A DNA stretch of 64,000 bases, from positions 4,278,001 through 4,342,000 of the forward strand of contig NZ_CP026377.1 in the NCBI RefSeq assembly GCF_002953195.1. The letters run 5' to 3'. The stretch is from Mixta gaviniae. Its GTDB lineage: Bacteria; Pseudomonadota; Gammaproteobacteria; Enterobacterales; Enterobacteriaceae. The position numbers and the translations under genes are program-made. Positions 46,761 through 57,255 of this stretch are shown in pieces (positions within the stretch are counted from its first letter, which is position 1; every line of letters begins with the position of its first letter). The notes under the pieces were generated by a model, which worked only from the letters and a program-made list of their open reading frames with translations, did not search any database and had not been told where the DNA came from.

Positions 46761-46838
46761 AGCAGTACTCCCAATTTGTCATTCAAACGGGACAATACGC
46801 CAGAACACAGAAACCTGAGTTTCAGTCAGTGATAAACG

Positions 46839-46892
46839 CTAACTCGCGCGACGGGAAAGAGAGTCGCTGACAACCACAAAGGCTATCAGCAT
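46839..46892 (-). CDS. corL: corA leader peptide CorL
   Basis: 17-codon open frame, MLIAFVVVSDSLSRRAS, in the corA 5' leader, ending 78 nt before the corA ATG. Salmonella corA has a 17-codon leader gene, corL, whose translation affects Rho-dependent termination in the leader. Length and position fit that gene. I did not align the peptide itself. Confidence 0.72.
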   Translation of the reverse strand: MLIAFVVVSDSLSRRAS

Positions 46893-47128
46893 AAGAGGAT
46901 GGCCTTAGGGGTTGTACCTGTTGATAAGGTGATTGAGCCAGCATCGACTGGGAGTGTCCAAGGCGAAAGTCCTCTTAGGGTAATCGTGCGCGCATGTTAC
47001 GCCGAGACGAAAAAGGCGTCAAGCGAAGCCGGGCGCCCTGAGAGCTGTGTGGGGCGCGGGCGGGCAACCCCGCAGCAGACGCCGGCCGGACGCGGAAAGC
47101 GAGCCGGCGGCGCCTGCTGCCCAGCAGG

Positions 47129-49291
47129 CTATACCGCTTCGAGGCGGGCGTAAGCGGCCACCAGCCACTTAATGCCCTGACCCTGAAACGCCACCTGCAG
47201 ACGGCTGTGATCGCCGCTGCCTTCGAGATTGATAATGGTACCTTCGCCGAACTTGGCGTGGCGAACGCGCTGGCCGAGCGTAAAGCCGCTGTCGTTTTGC
47301 GCCACCGGTGTGCCCATGCGCTGATGGCTGACCGGACGGCTGATGCTGGCGCGCAGGCGCACCTCATCGACACACTCTTCCGGCAGCTCGCCGATAAAGC
47401 GCGACGGGCGATGATAAACCTCTTTACCGTACAGGCGGCGCGTTTCCGCGTAGGTCAGCGTCAGCTTTTTCATCGCGCGAGTGACGCCAACGTAGGCGAG
47501 ACGGCGTTCCTCTTCCAGCCTGCCGCCTTCGTCCAGCGCCATCTGGCTGGGGAACATCCCCTCTTCCATGCCGACGATAAAGACCTGGCTAAACTCCAGC
47601 CCTTTCGCCGCATGCATGGTCATCAACTGCACCGCGTCCTGCCACTTATCCGCCTGACCTTCCCCGGCCTCCAGCGCGGCGTGCGACAGGAACGCCTGCA
47701 GGGGCATCAAATCTTCATCTTCATCCTGGTAGCTGTACTGACGCGTGGCGTTCACCAGCTCCTCTAAGTTTTCGATGCGCGTCTGGCCCTTTTCGCCCTT
47801 CTCCTGCTCATACATCAGCCACAGGCCGGAATCTTTGATCACCCGGTCGGTCTGAACGTGCAGCGGCAGCTCGGCGGTCTCCTGCGCCAGCGAATCCACC
47901 AGTTCGGTGAAGCGCTGCAGCGCGGCGGCGGCGCGGCCGGCCAGCGCTTTTTCCTGCAGCAGCTCGCGGCTGGTCTGCCAGAGCGTCAGCTGGCGATCGC
48001 GCGATGCCTGACGCACCACGTCCAGCGTGCGGTCGCCGATGCCGCGCGTCGGCGTATTGACCACGCGCTCAAAAGCAGCGTCGTCGTTACGGTTAGCGAT
48101 CAACCGCAGGTAGGCCAGCGCATCTTTAATCTCTTGTCGTTCGAAGAAGCGCATGCCGCCATAAATGCGGTACGGCATGCTGGCCTGCAGCAGCGCCTCT
48201 TCCAGCACACGCGACTGGGCGTTGCTGCGGTAGAGGATGGCGCAGTCGTTCAGCGCCCCGCCATTCTCCTGCCACACTTTGATGCGGTTAACCACGAAGC
48301 GCGCTTCATCCAGCTCGTTAAACGCGCAGTAGAGCGAAATCGGATCGCCGTCGCTACCGTCGGTCCACAGCTCTTTGCCGAGACGGCCATTGTTGTTGGC
48401 GATCAGGGCGTTGGCTGCCTTCAGAATATTGTTGGTGGAGCGGTAGTTTTGCTCAAGGCGGATGGTCTCTGCGCCGCGGAAATCTTGCAGGAAGCGCTGG
48501 ATGTTCTCCACCTGCGCGCCGCGCCAGCCGTAGATAGACTGATCATCGTCGCCGACGATCATCACCCGGCTGCTGTCACCGGCCAGCAGCCGGATCCAGG
48601 CGTACTGAATATTGTTGGTATCCTGGAACTCGTCCACCATGATGTTGGTGAAGCGTTCACGGTAGTGGTTAAGGATATGCGGCTTCGTCAGCCATAGCTC
48701 ATGGGCGCGCAGCAGCAGCTCGGCGAAATCGACCAGCCCGGCGCGATCGCACGCCTCCTGGTACGCCTGGTAAACGCGCAGCCAGGTTTGCTCGACCGGA
48801 TTGCCGTAGCTTTCGATATGGTGCGGACGCAACCCCTCATCTTTTTTGCCGTTGATGTACCACATCGCCTGACGCGGCGGCCACTGTTTCTCATCCAGGT
48901 TCATCGCTTTGATCAAACGCTTCAGCAGGCGCAGCTGATCTTCACTGTCGAGGATCTGGAAATCCTGCGGCAGGCGGGCATCGAGATGATGCGCGCGCAG
49001 CAGGCGGTGCGCCAGGCCGTGGAAGGTGCCGATCCACATGCCGCCCTGGCTGGTGCCGATCAGCTGTTCAATACGATGGCGCATTTCCGCTGCGGCCTTG
49101 TTGGTGAAGGTCACCGCCATAATCGAATAGGGCGAGCAATTCTCTACCGTCAGCAGCCAGGCGATACGATGCACCAGCACGCGTGTCTTGCCGCTGCCCG
49201 CGCCCGCCAGCACCAGCAGGTTGGTGCGCGGCGCCGCAACGGCTTCGCGCTGTTTATCATTCAGGCTGTTTAGCAGGTCAGAAACGTCCAT
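47129..49291 (-). CDS. uvrD: DNA helicase II (UvrD)
   Basis: Superfamily 1A 3'-5' helicase for nucleotide excision and mismatch repair and for removing RecA filaments. The product is 720 aa, as in E. coli. Walker A GAGSGKT at 30-36, VDEFQDTNNIQY motif II, VGDDDQSIYGWRGA motif III, and MEEGMFPSQ and YVGVTRAMKKLTL (V-VI); a C-terminal Tudor-like region binds RNA polymerase. ATG 49291 is chosen over the GTG 6 nt upstream. A LexA box lies 38-53 nt upstream. Confidence 0.98.
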   Translation of the reverse strand: MDVSDLLNSLNDKQREAVAAPRTNLLVLAGAGSGKTRVLVHRIAWLLTVENCSPYSIMAVTFTNKAAAEMRHRIEQLIGTSQGGMWIGTFHGLAHRLLRAHHLDARLPQDFQILDSEDQLRLLKRLIKAMNLDEKQWPPRQAMWYINGKKDEGLRPHHIESYGNPVEQTWLRVYQAYQEACDRAGLVDFAELLLRAHELWLTKPHILNHYRERFTNIMVDEFQDTNNIQYAWIRLLAGDSSRVMIVGDDDQSIYGWRGAQVENIQRFLQDFRGAETIRLEQNYRSTNNILKAANALIANNNGRLGKELWTDGSDGDPISLYCAFNELDEARFVVNRIKVWQENGGALNDCAILYRSNAQSRVLEEALLQASMPYRIYGGMRFFERQEIKDALAYLRLIANRNDDAAFERVVNTPTRGIGDRTLDVVRQASRDRQLTLWQTSRELLQEKALAGRAAAALQRFTELVDSLAQETAELPLHVQTDRVIKDSGLWLMYEQEKGEKGQTRIENLEELVNATRQYSYQDEDEDLMPLQAFLSHAALEAGEGQADKWQDAVQLMTMHAAKGLEFSQVFIVGMEEGMFPSQMALDEGGRLEEERRLAYVGVTRAMKKLTLTYAETRRLYGKEVYHRPSRFIGELPEECVDEVRLRASISRPVSHQRMGTPVAQNDSGFTLGQRVRHAKFGEGTIINLEGSGDHSRLQVAFQGQGIKWLVAAYARLEAV

Positions 49292-49328
49292 AAGCACCGT
49301 CAGTCAGGAAAAACGCACCAGTGAGACA

Positions 49329-49344
49329 CTGGATATTTGTACAG
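49329..49344 (-). promoter_or_regulatory. LexA (SOS) box of uvrD
   Basis: CTG-GATATTTGTA-CAG, a full CTG-N10-CAG LexA operator with an A/T-rich core, between yigB and uvrD. Its position fits damage-inducible uvrD as in E. coli. Confidence 0.88.
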
Positions 49345-49348
49345 AAGA

Positions 49349-50065
49349 TTATAACAACGCCGTCAGCGATGCCAACTGCGTAATTTCAACATGCGGCAAC
49401 AGGCGCGCATCGCTAACCTGCATCAGGTTGCCCTCGCGCAGGTTGATCCAGCAGGCCTGCATGCCGCAGCGCACCGCGCCGGCAACGTCTGTCGTCAGAT
49501 CGTCGCCCACGTGCAGAATGTTTTCCGGGGCGAGATCGAGCCGCTGCGCCGCCAGGTGATACATATCCTGGTAGGGTTTGGCGCGCCCGTGCGGGCCGGC
49601 GCGCAGCACGAACTGGAAATAGCCGTCGAGCCCGAACAGATGCGGCTCGGCGTTGCCGTTGGTGATCGCCACCAGCGGCACGCGTTCCGCCAGCGCGGCC
49701 AGCGTGGTATGCGTCTCCGGCGGTACGCTGATTTGGCTGCGCCAGTGAGCGAATACCGCCATCACCTTATTCGACCCCGCCTGCGCCTCGGCAGGCGTCA
49801 GTCCCGCTTCCAGCATCGCCTGCTCGACGGTGCGGCGTCGCCATTCGGTGACGTCGTGGTAGATCTCGGGCTCCTCGGCCAGCAGCCGGTCGCGTAATGT
49901 TTGATACGCGGCGGTAGAGAAATCGCGCAGGCTGGGATGGTATTCCTGCAAAAAGCGGTGCGACTCCTCGGTGGTCTTCAGGATCACCGGATAGTTGTCA
50001 TACAGCGTGTCATCGAGATCGAAAGTGATCGCTTTGATCGGCTTCAGCCGACGATAAAAATGCAT
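49349..50065 (-). CDS. yigB: HAD phosphatase YigB (FMN/5-amino-6-ribitylaminouracil phosphatase)
   Basis: Haloacid dehalogenase phosphatase, 238 aa. The E. coli homologue hydrolyses FMN and the riboflavin precursor ARPP. Motif [11 protein letters not shown] (about 15-24), motif II TNGNAEP, and motif [12 protein letters not shown] are intact. It overlaps the xerC stop by 1 nt in the dapF-yigA-xerC-yigB row. Confidence 0.95.
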   Translation of the reverse strand: MHFYRRLKPIKAITFDLDDTLYDNYPVILKTTEESHRFLQEYHPSLRDFSTAAYQTLRDRLLAEEPEIYHDVTEWRRRTVEQAMLEAGLTPAEAQAGSNKVMAVFAHWRSQISVPPETHTTLAALAERVPLVAITNGNAEPHLFGLDGYFQFVLRAGPHGRAKPYQDMYHLAAQRLDLAPENILHVGDDLTTDVAGAVRCGMQACWINLREGNLMQVSDARLLPHVEITQLASLTALL

Positions 50066-50970
50066 CAGGATTTTCCTCGTTTGGCGCGCGGATGCGCCGC
50101 ATCATACACCGACGCCAGATGTTGAAAGTCGAGATGGGTATAAATTTGCGTCGTGGAAAGGTTGGCGTGCCCTAACAGCTCCTGCACCGCGCGCAGATCG
50201 CCGCTCGACTCCAGCATATGCGTGGCGAAAGAGTGGCGCAGCTTGTGGGGATGCACGTGGCTGCTGACACCCTGCTTAACGCCCCACTCCGCAAAGCGCT
50301 TCTGCACATTGCGCACCGAAATGCGCCGTCCCTCTTTCGAGATAAACAGCGCGTCGTTTTCCGGCGCGTAGATATCGCGCAGCGTCAGCCATTTTTGTAC
50401 CCACTCTACCGCTGTACGGCCAATGGGCAGACGGCGCTCTTTGCTGCCTTTACCCGTAACCCAGACTTCGCCCGCCTCCAGATCGAGATGGCGACAATCG
50501 ATGCCCACCAGCTCGGAGAGACGCAGCCCGGCGCCGTACATCACTTCCATCATCGTTCGGTCGCGTACCGCCAGCGGATCGCTCTGGTCGATAGCCAGCA
50601 GTTGATTCACCTCGTCGACGTCGATATTTTTCGGCAGATGGCGCGCGGCGCGCGGCGTGGCGATCCCTTTTGCCGGGTTCGCCTTCAGCGCGCCCTGGCT
50701 GACCATCCAGTCCAGAAAGCTGCGCAGCGCGGAAAGGCGCAGCGCCAGACTGGCGGGCTGCAAACCGGCGCGACGGCTGCGCGCCGCCAGCTGACGCACA
50801 TGCGCCGGCTCCAGCTGCGCCCAGTCGGCGATATTCATCTCGTCAGCCAGCTGCATCAGCGCCGCCAGCTGGCGCGCATAGTTTTCATGGGTTAGCGGGC
50901 TGAGCTGACGCTCAACCTTCAGGTAGCGCAGAAAGCCCTCGACGGCGGCCTGCAGCGCAAGCTGGCTCAT
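50065..50970 (-). CDS. xerC: Site-specific tyrosine recombinase XerC
   Basis: Acts with XerD at dif to resolve chromosome dimers. The product is 301 aa. The catalytic set is complete: Arg150, Lys174, His242, Arg245, His268 and the nucleophile Tyr277 (TQIYTHL). SAM-like N-domain at about 1-100. It overlaps yigA by 4 nt. It is a core chromosomal enzyme here, with no sign of a mobile element. Confidence 0.97.
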   Translation of the reverse strand: MSQLALQAAVEGFLRYLKVERQLSPLTHENYARQLAALMQLADEMNIADWAQLEPAHVRQLAARSRRAGLQPASLALRLSALRSFLDWMVSQGALKANPAKGIATPRAARHLPKNIDVDEVNQLLAIDQSDPLAVRDRTMMEVMYGAGLRLSELVGIDCRHLDLEAGEVWVTGKGSKERRLPIGRTAVEWVQKWLTLRDIYAPENDALFISKEGRRISVRNVQKRFAEWGVKQGVSSHVHPHKLRHSFATHMLESSGDLRAVQELLGHANLSTTQIYTHLDFQHLASVYDAAHPRAKRGKS

Positions 50971-51668
50971 GCGCGCGCAACCCAGCGGCTGAGTAGCGCC
51001 GGCAGCATCAGCGCCAGATAGTGCAGCAGCAGCGTGCCCTGCCCGGGCTGATAGTGATGCGTATCGCGGCTGCTGAACATCAGCACGCCCAGCTCGCCGC
51101 GTTCGCCGAACAGCGACATCGCCACCGAGCCGACCGAACGCGCCTGCGGCAGCAGCAGCAGCAGCTCCGGCCCGTTCAGCGAGCCGAGATAGTGCTGCTC
51201 TTTGCCCAGCCGCTGAATGCGCACCGGCTCAAACGCCTGACGCGATAACGCCAGCTGCGTAAAGCTGGAGGGCGCGCCTAACTGCCAGCGATCGCTGAAC
51301 AGCCGCACATCCGCGCCGGCCAGGCCCAGATCGCGCGCCCAGCGTTGAAGACGGTTGAGCATCTCCTGCAGCGAAGGTGCGGAAGCCAGATGACCCTGCA
51401 GGCTCAGCAGACGATCGAAAAGCTGATGGTTGGCGGACGCCTGCTCCATCAGCTGCGTAATTTCATTTTCCAGCTGATGGATATGGTTGCGCTGACGCGC
51501 CATATGCCATTCCACCAGCGAGACGGTGCCGCGCACCGGGTGCGGTACCGCCATCTGTTCAACCTGGCGCGCGTTGCGAATAAAGAAATCTGGATTTTGC
51601 AGCAGATAGTCGCACACCGCCTGATCGTCCAGCATCAGCGCGGCGGCTGTCTCTCCGACATGTTTCAT
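50967..51668 (-). CDS. yigA: DUF484 family protein YigA
   Basis: Conserved protein of the DUF484 (GAF-like) family, 233 aa, function unknown. The N-terminal conserved stretch includes [13 protein letters not shown], followed by a short coiled coil (about 55-80) and a GAF-like C-terminal half. It is always found between dapF and xerC in enterics and overlaps both by 4 nt. Confidence 0.92.
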   Translation of the reverse strand: MKHVGETAAALMLDDQAVCDYLLQNPDFFIRNARQVEQMAVPHPVRGTVSLVEWHMARQRNHIHQLENEITQLMEQASANHQLFDRLLSLQGHLASAPSLQEMLNRLQRWARDLGLAGADVRLFSDRWQLGAPSSFTQLALSRQAFEPVRIQRLGKEQHYLGSLNGPELLLLLPQARSVGSVAMSLFGERGELGVLMFSSRDTHHYQPGQGTLLLHYLALMLPALLSRWVARA

Positions 51669-52489
51669 AGATGAATAAACCCGTCATAAACGTGCGTGGC
51701 CGGTCCGGTCATATAGAGCGGATTTCCCGGCCCTTTCCATGCGATATACAGCGTGCCGCCCGGCAGATCGACGCGCACTTTTTCCGCCAGCAGCCCCTGC
51801 TGGATGCCGCTGGCCACCGCCGCGCACGCCCCGCTGCCGCAGGCCTGTGTTTCACCCGCGCCGCGCTCATAAACGCGCAGGCGAATATGATCCGGAGTAA
51901 CCACTTCCATAAAACCGACGTTGACCCGCTCCGGGAAGCGCTCATGACTTTCCAGCACCGGCCCCAGCGTTTCAACCGCGGCGGTTTTGACACTGGCGAC
52001 CTGGATCACGCAGTGCGGATTGCCCATGGAGACCACGCCGAACATGATGGTTTGCTCGGCGACGCGCAGCAGATACAGGCTTTCCGCCTTATTGGCGCGA
52101 AACGGCACCTGCTGCGGCTCGAAATTGGGCTCGCCCATGTTGACGCGCACCTGCTCATCGCTGTTGACGCTCAATACCATGCGTCCGGTCTGGGTGCTGA
52201 CGCGGATATCGCTTTTGTTGGTCAATCCTTTCAGGCGGACAAAGCGGGCGAAACAGCGCGCGCCGTTGCCGCACTGCGCCACTTCGCTGCCGTCGGCGTT
52301 GAAGATACGGTAGTGGAAATCGAGGTCGGGATCGTAAGGCGGCTCGACGATCAATAGCTGATCGAAGCCGATGCCCAGATGACGATCCGCCAGACGGCGG
52401 ATCAACTCCGGCGAGAAATAGACATTTTGCGTGACGGCGTCAACGACCATAAAGTCATTGCCAAGACCGTGCATTTTCGAGAACTGCAT
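51665..52489 (-). CDS. dapF: Diaminopimelate epimerase
   Basis: PLP-independent racemase converting LL- to meso-diaminopimelate for lysine and peptidoglycan. The product is 274 aa. The catalytic thiol pair is Cys73 (AQCGNGAR) and Cys217 (QACGSGAC), identical in position to E. coli. ATG 52489 follows GGAGCAGAAA and begins [12 protein letters not shown]; nine upstream codons are in frame but unsupported. Confidence 0.97.
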   Translation of the reverse strand: MQFSKMHGLGNDFMVVDAVTQNVYFSPELIRRLADRHLGIGFDQLLIVEPPYDPDLDFHYRIFNADGSEVAQCGNGARCFARFVRLKGLTNKSDIRVSTQTGRMVLSVNSDEQVRVNMGEPNFEPQQVPFRANKAESLYLLRVAEQTIMFGVVSMGNPHCVIQVASVKTAAVETLGPVLESHERFPERVNVGFMEVVTPDHIRLRVYERGAGETQACGSGACAAVASGIQQGLLAEKVRVDLPGGTLYIAWKGPGNPLYMTGPATHVYDGFIHL

Positions 52490-52518
52490 TTTCTGCTCCG
52501 CCGGCTGGGCCATCATGG

Positions 52519-52743
52519 TTACTGGGTCGCCTGAGCGGCCGTATCCGGGCGGGTCAGGTTATTCTCCTGCTGGCCATCCGGCTGAGTCGCCGTTGAAGAA
52601 GGGGGGGTCTGCTCGACAGGCGGCTGCGGCGCGCTCTGTTTCGGCTTATCCTGCGGCGGAAAATAGAGCGGGCCTTTCAGTCCGCAGCCGGCCAGGCTGG
52701 TCAACGCCAGCGCCATTGCCAGACGGCAAAGGATTGTCTTCAT
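52519..52743 (-). CDS. lptM: LPS assembly lipoprotein LptM (YifL)
   Basis: Small outer-membrane lipoprotein, 74 aa. The lipobox LAGC places the lipidated Cys at about residue 20 and is followed by [10 protein letters not shown], the conserved LptM segment that supports LptD oxidative maturation. The rest is a Pro/Gln/Thr-rich tail, longer and less conserved. It lies between dapF and cyaY as in E. coli. ATG 52743. Confidence 0.92.
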   Translation of the reverse strand: MKTILCRLAMALALTSLAGCGLKGPLYFPPQDKPKQSAPQPPVEQTPPSSTATQPDGQQENNLTRPDTAAQATQ

Positions 52744-52911
52744 GCTATTCCTGCTTATGTTTGATGCGTTTACCTGGTTGCTTATCATCGCAGCTGACTT
52801 TGGAAAAGCAACAGGAAAAGGTGACGTGATGTGCGGCATCTCACTCTTGTCAGACGATGTTGTAAAATCCTGCGGCGCGTTATACTGCGCCAAAACGTTA
52901 AGGAAGCAATG

Positions 52912-53232
52912 ATGAACGACAGTGAATTTCACCAGCTGGCCGATCGCCTGATGTTAACCATCGAAGAGTATTTTGACCGCTGGGACGGCGACAGCGATAT
53001 CGACTATGAAACCCATGCCGGCATCATGACGCTCAGCTTTGAAAACGGCAGCAAAATCATTATCAACCGCCAGGAGCCGCTGCATCAAGTCTGGCTGGCG
53101 ACCAAAGGCGGCGGCTACCATTTCGACTATCGCGACGGAGAGTGGATTTGCAACCGCAGCGGCGGCAACTTCTGGCAACTGCTGTCGGATGCCTGCAGCA
53201 CGCAGTCGGGCGAAACGGTGTCGTTTCGTTAA
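52912..53232 (+). CDS. cyaY: Frataxin-like iron-sulfur regulator CyaY
   Basis: Bacterial frataxin that binds iron and IscS and tunes Fe-S cluster assembly, 106 aa. The acidic first helix ([16 protein letters not shown]) binds iron; the sheet carries [33 protein letters not shown] 52912 follows AAGGAAGCA, with an ATG 3 nt earlier as alternative. It diverges from lptM and is followed by a terminator. Confidence 0.96.
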   Translation: MNDSEFHQLADRLMLTIEEYFDRWDGDSDIDYETHAGIMTLSFENGSKIIINRQEPLHQVWLATKGGGYHFDYRDGEWICNRSGGNFWQLLSDACSTQSGETVSFR

Positions 53233-53266
53233 GGCGCCGGCGGCTTGCCAAACGCGAGCAGAACGC

Positions 53267-53291
53267 AAAGCCCCCGGTGGGGCTTTGTTTT
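53267..53291 (+). terminator. cyaY terminator
   Basis: Perfect 8-bp stem AAAGCCCC/GGGGCTTT, CGGT loop, then GTTTT. It touches the stop of the convergent membrane-protein gene and may serve both. Confidence 0.85.
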
Positions 53292-53706
53292 AAAAAATAT
53301 ATTTGGTTAACCGGACGATCCGATTTGCCTTACTCTGCCATAGATAAAATTTAGGATTCGACCGGCCTTCTCTTTCCCAACGGCTGCCCCACTCATCGGC
53401 AGAAACATATTGATATCCCAATCTTTTCAGATAGCTTTCTAAGGCGGCCGTTTCCGTTGCGTCACGATACACAACAGTACTCATTTCGGGAGAAGGACCG
53501 TCCATCATGCGAAAGCGAAAGTAGTAATCCTTCGCAATACGTGGCGCGTCTTTGATGTCTTTATCAACATAAGCATAATAAAGCCACCAGTCGCTCTCTT
53601 TAAAGCCAGCGCGCTGATTGGCTACCTTCATCATTTGGCAATCGACCAAAGTTAAGACGATCGCCATCACCGCCATTATTCCCAATACCCGTTTTAGCCA
53701 TCTCAC
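53290..53706 (-). CDS. Small membrane-anchored protein of unknown function
   Basis: 138 aa with no family I recognise. An N-terminal hydrophobic segment (about 6-21, LGIMAVMAIVLTLVDC) is either a signal anchor or, ending in VDC, a poor lipobox. The rest is charged and aromatic (ESDWWLYYAYVDKDIKDAP, DYYFRFRMMDGPSPEM), likely periplasmic. The start GTG 53706 overlaps the upstream stop as GTGA with GGGAG about 11 nt before it, so it is coupled to the gene above. Both genes look lower in GC than cyaY and cyaA, suggesting later acquisition. Confidence 0.72.
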   Translation of the reverse strand: MRWLKRVLGIMAVMAIVLTLVDCQMMKVANQRAGFKESDWWLYYAYVDKDIKDAPRIAKDYYFRFRMMDGPSPEMSTVVYRDATETAALESYLKRLGYQYVSADEWGSRWEREGRSNPKFYLWQSKANRIVRLTKYIF

Positions 53707-54395
53707 TCTGATGCTTTCTCCCACTGAACCACTACCTGAGCCCCTGCATCGATACGACGAACAATATCAGAGTCAAACCGGGTAAACGGATCGATCGACA
53801 TCATAAAATCTGGCAACCTGCCTTTATAAGGGAGAGGAGGCTGGCGCTTATCGATGGGATCCGGAAACAGCAGCGGGTTGAACCCTTTATTTTTAAAACT
53901 GCCGAGCGCGCCATAGTAATCCCAGCGCCGCAGCGCCGCCTCTTTGCTCACGATGTTGAGCCACGGCCAGTAATTTTGCGGTCGGACAACTTTATAAAAG
54001 CCCAACAGGTCAGAAACCAGATCCTCAGCGCTAAAGCCGCTATCGGTATACCAGCTAAAAAAGGGCATTGATTGCCAGTTCTCAAAGGCGATGGCCGTTT
54101 CCATCATCAGCGCCAGCGTAATACTGTGCCTTTCAGATAATGAACGCCCCCGCTTAATATTCCAGCGCGAACTACGGCCGGTGCGAACCTGCCTGTATTT
54201 CATGGTTTGCTGGTACTCAACCAGATAGTAAGGCTGCCCGCTGGCCTCACCTCTTGCCATCTGCCCGAGGCAGTCTGTTATATCCTCTCCAGACGCATGC
54301 CCTAAATCTATCCAGCCCAAAACCTCTGAATAAACCAGTCCATACTCTTTTTCCCTTGGTGCCAGAGGATCAATAATCTCTTCCCGCTTGCTCAT
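53703..54395 (-). CDS. Uncharacterised protein, possibly DUF4056-like
   Basis: 230 aa from ATG 54395 (AGGGA 5 nt upstream); an ATG 69 nt upstream gives a longer form. No signal peptide or membrane helix. The stretch YGLVYSEVLGWIDLGHASGED recalls the DUF4056 family (from memory, not verified). Other blocks are KRGRSLSERHSITLALMM, FFSWYTDSGFSAEDLVSDLLGFYKVV and RRWDYYGALGSFKNKGFNPLLFPDP. His/Asp/Glu-rich conserved positions would suit an enzyme, but I assign none. It is the first gene of a coupled pair inserted between cyaY and cyaA. Confidence 0.72.
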   Translation of the reverse strand: MSKREEIIDPLAPREKEYGLVYSEVLGWIDLGHASGEDITDCLGQMARGEASGQPYYLVEYQQTMKYRQVRTGRSSRWNIKRGRSLSERHSITLALMMETAIAFENWQSMPFFSWYTDSGFSAEDLVSDLLGFYKVVRPQNYWPWLNIVSKEAALRRWDYYGALGSFKNKGFNPLLFPDPIDKRQPPLPYKGRLPDFMMSIDPFTRFDSDIVRRIDAGAQVVVQWEKASE

Positions 54396-54580
54396 CGCCG
54401 TCCCTGCTGATGGATAAGGCGGAAAAGCGTCCGCCGCTTCAGGCAAAATAAAGCAGGTGCGCATCAGCGCCCGTAAGACCTGTCGCGAAAGAGAGCAAAA
54501 AAGAGCAGGCGGACCGGTCAGCGATCGGCGCGGACCAGGTTCAGAGAGGAAAGATGAAAGGTAAAGCGGTGCCCGCAGGC

Positions 54581-57139
54581 TTAGTGCATCTGGAAGCGCT
54601 GCGGATAGTCGTTGCTATTGCTGTCCGGCAGGTTGGCGCAGAGCTGCGTCAGCGCCTGGCTGCGGAACGGGATAACCTGCGTACGGTCGTCCGCTTTCAC
54701 AATCTGATAGAACTGCGGCAGGTTAAAGTTAACGAAGCTGGAGCCGTAGGTGAAGCGGTCGTGCGATGAAGAGTAGAAGCGGCTGACATCGCGCACCAGC
54801 TCCTCTTTGCTGCCTTCGCAGTGGTGATAAACCTCAATACGGTTCGCTTCATCCAGAATATAGATGTTAAAGCCGCTGTCGGTGTTGGTATCCTCGAAGA
54901 AGAACTGAATGATCCCTTCGCTGGCGTAGCCGTTGACCACCGGCGGCAGCTGCACCTGCTCCGTCTCTACTTTAATAGAGAGGCCGTGCAGCTTGTTATT
55001 TGAGATGGCGCCGTAGAACTCCACCGCATTTTCCAGCTTCTGCACCGAAACGCCGAGACGCTCGAAGAAAAGCCCCCAGGTTTGGCCGGCGACCCGCAGC
55101 GCTTTAAAGCGGCCCGGATCCTGACGTGTGCTGGAGAGACGCAGCTCGATGCATTCGGAGACCAGCTGCTGCACGCGCGTACGGATCAGGCCGCGCAGAT
55201 GTTGGCTGTAACAGAAAACCTCCACCGCATCGGGCGGCGCGGCATCCTGATGCATTTTGCCAAGAATGGTTTTTAACGCCTCCAGCATCGCCTGTTCGCC
55301 GTTGAAGTGCAGCGTGCGCACTTCATTCCATGAGTTGCGATAGAGCAGATCGACGCTGCCGATCAGGCACTGCTGCTGCTGGCCGAAGCTAAAGACATCC
55401 AGCTTGCGGAAATCGAAATGCACCACCTGATTGCGGAAGGCGGCGGTCGGGTCATATTCCAGATTGACGATCAGCGCCAGATGGCGAATTTCGCACGGGC
55501 TGTAGAGCGCTTTCGCCGTCGGTGCCGGCAGACGCAGCGGAAAATGGTGCGAGACATCCGCCACCAGCTCCTGTAGCCGCGCCAGATCGCACACCTCATT
55601 GCCTTTAATATGCAGCCGGGTTCTTTCCGTCAGCAGCCCGTTAAACCACGCCCACGCCACCAGCTTATTCAGGTAGCGGTTATATTCCAGCGGCTGATGG
55701 CTGATGATAGAACTCATATCAGGCGCCTGGTTATAGAGGTACCAGCCGGAACGGTTGGCGCGCCCTGCCGGGACGTGAATAAAGGTCAGGTGCGGTTCGG
55801 ACAGATCGGGGGAAATCTGCGGGTTAACCAGCGTTACCTTGCCCGGCAGCGCTTCAAAGGCGGCATAAAGCTTGCGCGTCAGCACGCCAATATCCTGCGG
55901 GCTGGCACTGACGCTTAAATTGTTGCGGCGCGCAAAGCGAATCAGGTTACGGTAGCTCTGCATCATCGCATCCAGCAGCTCATTATGCGCTTCGCGCACG
56001 CGTTCGATTTTCCAGTCGGCGCGGCTGTCGAGGATCGCGAGACGCGCCTCGTCCCAGCCCCACTCGCTGACCAGCTGCGCCAGAATTTCGCGGCGCCAGC
56101 CGGAACGCTGCGGATTTTCATCCTGCGACAGCTTTTCGCATACCTTCAGATAAAAACAGCGGCGCACCAGATCGAGACGCGCATGGTCATCGATGCTAAT
56201 CAGATATTGCGTGACGCGTTCCAGCATCATGCAGTAGGAGTCGAGACCAAAGGAGACGATTTCGCCGTCATGCAGCCGCTGCTTGATATCCATCGCCAGC
56301 AGGCGGGTACGGGGATATTCCCAGGAGTAAGCTTCCAGCAGCAAAGTTTTCAGCACCGCCTTATAAGGCGAATCGATGCTTTTATAGAGCTGCCAGAGGC
56401 TGGCGCCGAAATATTCCTCGGCGGAGAGCGTACTGAGCCCGCCCAGATCAAGCCACTCATTCGGCGTCAGTACGCCCTGCGCGTAAAGCGACATCACATA
56501 ATCGTCGTAATGCTCTTCTTCTTCGCCAGGCACCATGTTCCACAGAATGCGTTTGCCCGCCATGCGCACCGCGGTACGATAGAATTCGTCCAGCAGCAGG
56601 ATATGTTGGGTAGAGCCGCAGTCTTCGCCGCCGAGGCTGCCGCTTTCATTGTGGCGAAAGCGGTTTTCGTCGATCAGGAAAAAACTGACCTCCACACCCA
56701 TCGCGGCGCACCATTTTTCCAGCAGCTGACATTTTTTCTGCAGCGCCAGGCGCTCTTCACCATCCAGCCAGGATTGATGGCAGACCCAGATATCCAGATC
56801 GGACGTGCTGTTTTGCCCAACGGAGGAGGTACTGCCCATAGAGTAGACGCCGGTGATCGGCATCTCCCCTTTAGGCGGTATGGCGACGTCGCAGCCCGAC
56901 TTCTGTTCAATATCCTGCAGATAGCGCAGCTGGTTTTCATCAGACGTGTAAAAGCTGATGCCGTATGGAACGTTACCTTCAAGGTAGCCCGGCATCTGCG
57001 GATGATGATGATGTAATAAGGTTGGCAGCAGACCATATACCTGCTGGAAAGCAGGTCCCATTGCGGCCAGCGCGCGGTCGACACGCAGCTGGTTAATGGC
57101 ATCCAGTCTCTGTTTCAGTGTCTCAATGTAGAGGTACAA
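54581..57139 (-). CDS. cyaA: Class I adenylate cyclase
   Basis: Makes cAMP from ATP for CRP-dependent control; activated by EIIA-Glc. The product is 852 aa. N-terminal catalytic domain carries [22 protein letters not shown] with the metal-binding Asp pair; the C-terminal regulatory domain is well conserved, with only the last ~20 residues divergent. The start is TTG 57139 (read as [19 protein letters not shown]), the same weak start used in E. coli, where it limits expression. A CRP site lies about 95-115 nt upstream for feedback repression. Confidence 0.97.
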   Translation of the reverse strand: MYLYIETLKQRLDAINQLRVDRALAAMGPAFQQVYGLLPTLLHHHHPQMPGYLEGNVPYGISFYTSDENQLRYLQDIEQKSGCDVAIPPKGEMPITGVYSMGSTSSVGQNSTSDLDIWVCHQSWLDGEERLALQKKCQLLEKWCAAMGVEVSFFLIDENRFRHNESGSLGGEDCGSTQHILLLDEFYRTAVRMAGKRILWNMVPGEEEEHYDDYVMSLYAQGVLTPNEWLDLGGLSTLSAEEYFGASLWQLYKSIDSPYKAVLKTLLLEAYSWEYPRTRLLAMDIKQRLHDGEIVSFGLDSYCMMLERVTQYLISIDDHARLDLVRRCFYLKVCEKLSQDENPQRSGWRREILAQLVSEWGWDEARLAILDSRADWKIERVREAHNELLDAMMQSYRNLIRFARRNNLSVSASPQDIGVLTRKLYAAFEALPGKVTLVNPQISPDLSEPHLTFIHVPAGRANRSGWYLYNQAPDMSSIISHQPLEYNRYLNKLVAWAWFNGLLTERTRLHIKGNEVCDLARLQELVADVSHHFPLRLPAPTAKALYSPCEIRHLALIVNLEYDPTAAFRNQVVHFDFRKLDVFSFGQQQQCLIGSVDLLYRNSWNEVRTLHFNGEQAMLEALKTILGKMHQDAAPPDAVEVFCYSQHLRGLIRTRVQQLVSECIELRLSSTRQDPGRFKALRVAGQTWGLFFERLGVSVQKLENAVEFYGAISNNKLHGLSIKVETEQVQLPPVVNGYASEGIIQFFFEDTNTDSGFNIYILDEANRIEVYHHCEGSKEELVRDVSRFYSSSHDRFTYGSSFVNFNLPQFYQIVKADDRTQVIPFRSQALTQLCANLPDSNSNDYPQRFQMH

Positions 57140-57233
57140 GACGTCTCGCCTGATTATCCCAGTGCTTATAAATAACCCTGTTTCCGGGATCCGCCGCTTC
57201 ATTTAAAAAAATTTTCGGGCAGATTACTGCTGG

Positions 57234-57255
57234 AAACGTGATCAATCTAACACCT
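57234..57255 (-). promoter_or_regulatory. CRP site of cyaA
   Basis: AGGTGTTAGATTGATCACGTTT on the minus strand. From memory it differs from the E. coli cyaA P2 CRP site by one base. cAMP-CRP here would repress cyaA. Confidence 0.85.

Noticed and set aside
44841..46832. 663-codon plus-strand open frame opposite abrB and corA
   Set aside because: Its protein is Gln/Arg/His-rich shadow sequence antisense to two well-conserved genes; high-GC codon bias keeps such frames open.
50065..50970. Tyrosine recombinase as a sign of an integrated element
   Set aside because: It is the core xerC in its usual dapF-yigA-xerC-yigB-uvrD setting; no attachment-site duplication or cargo is present.
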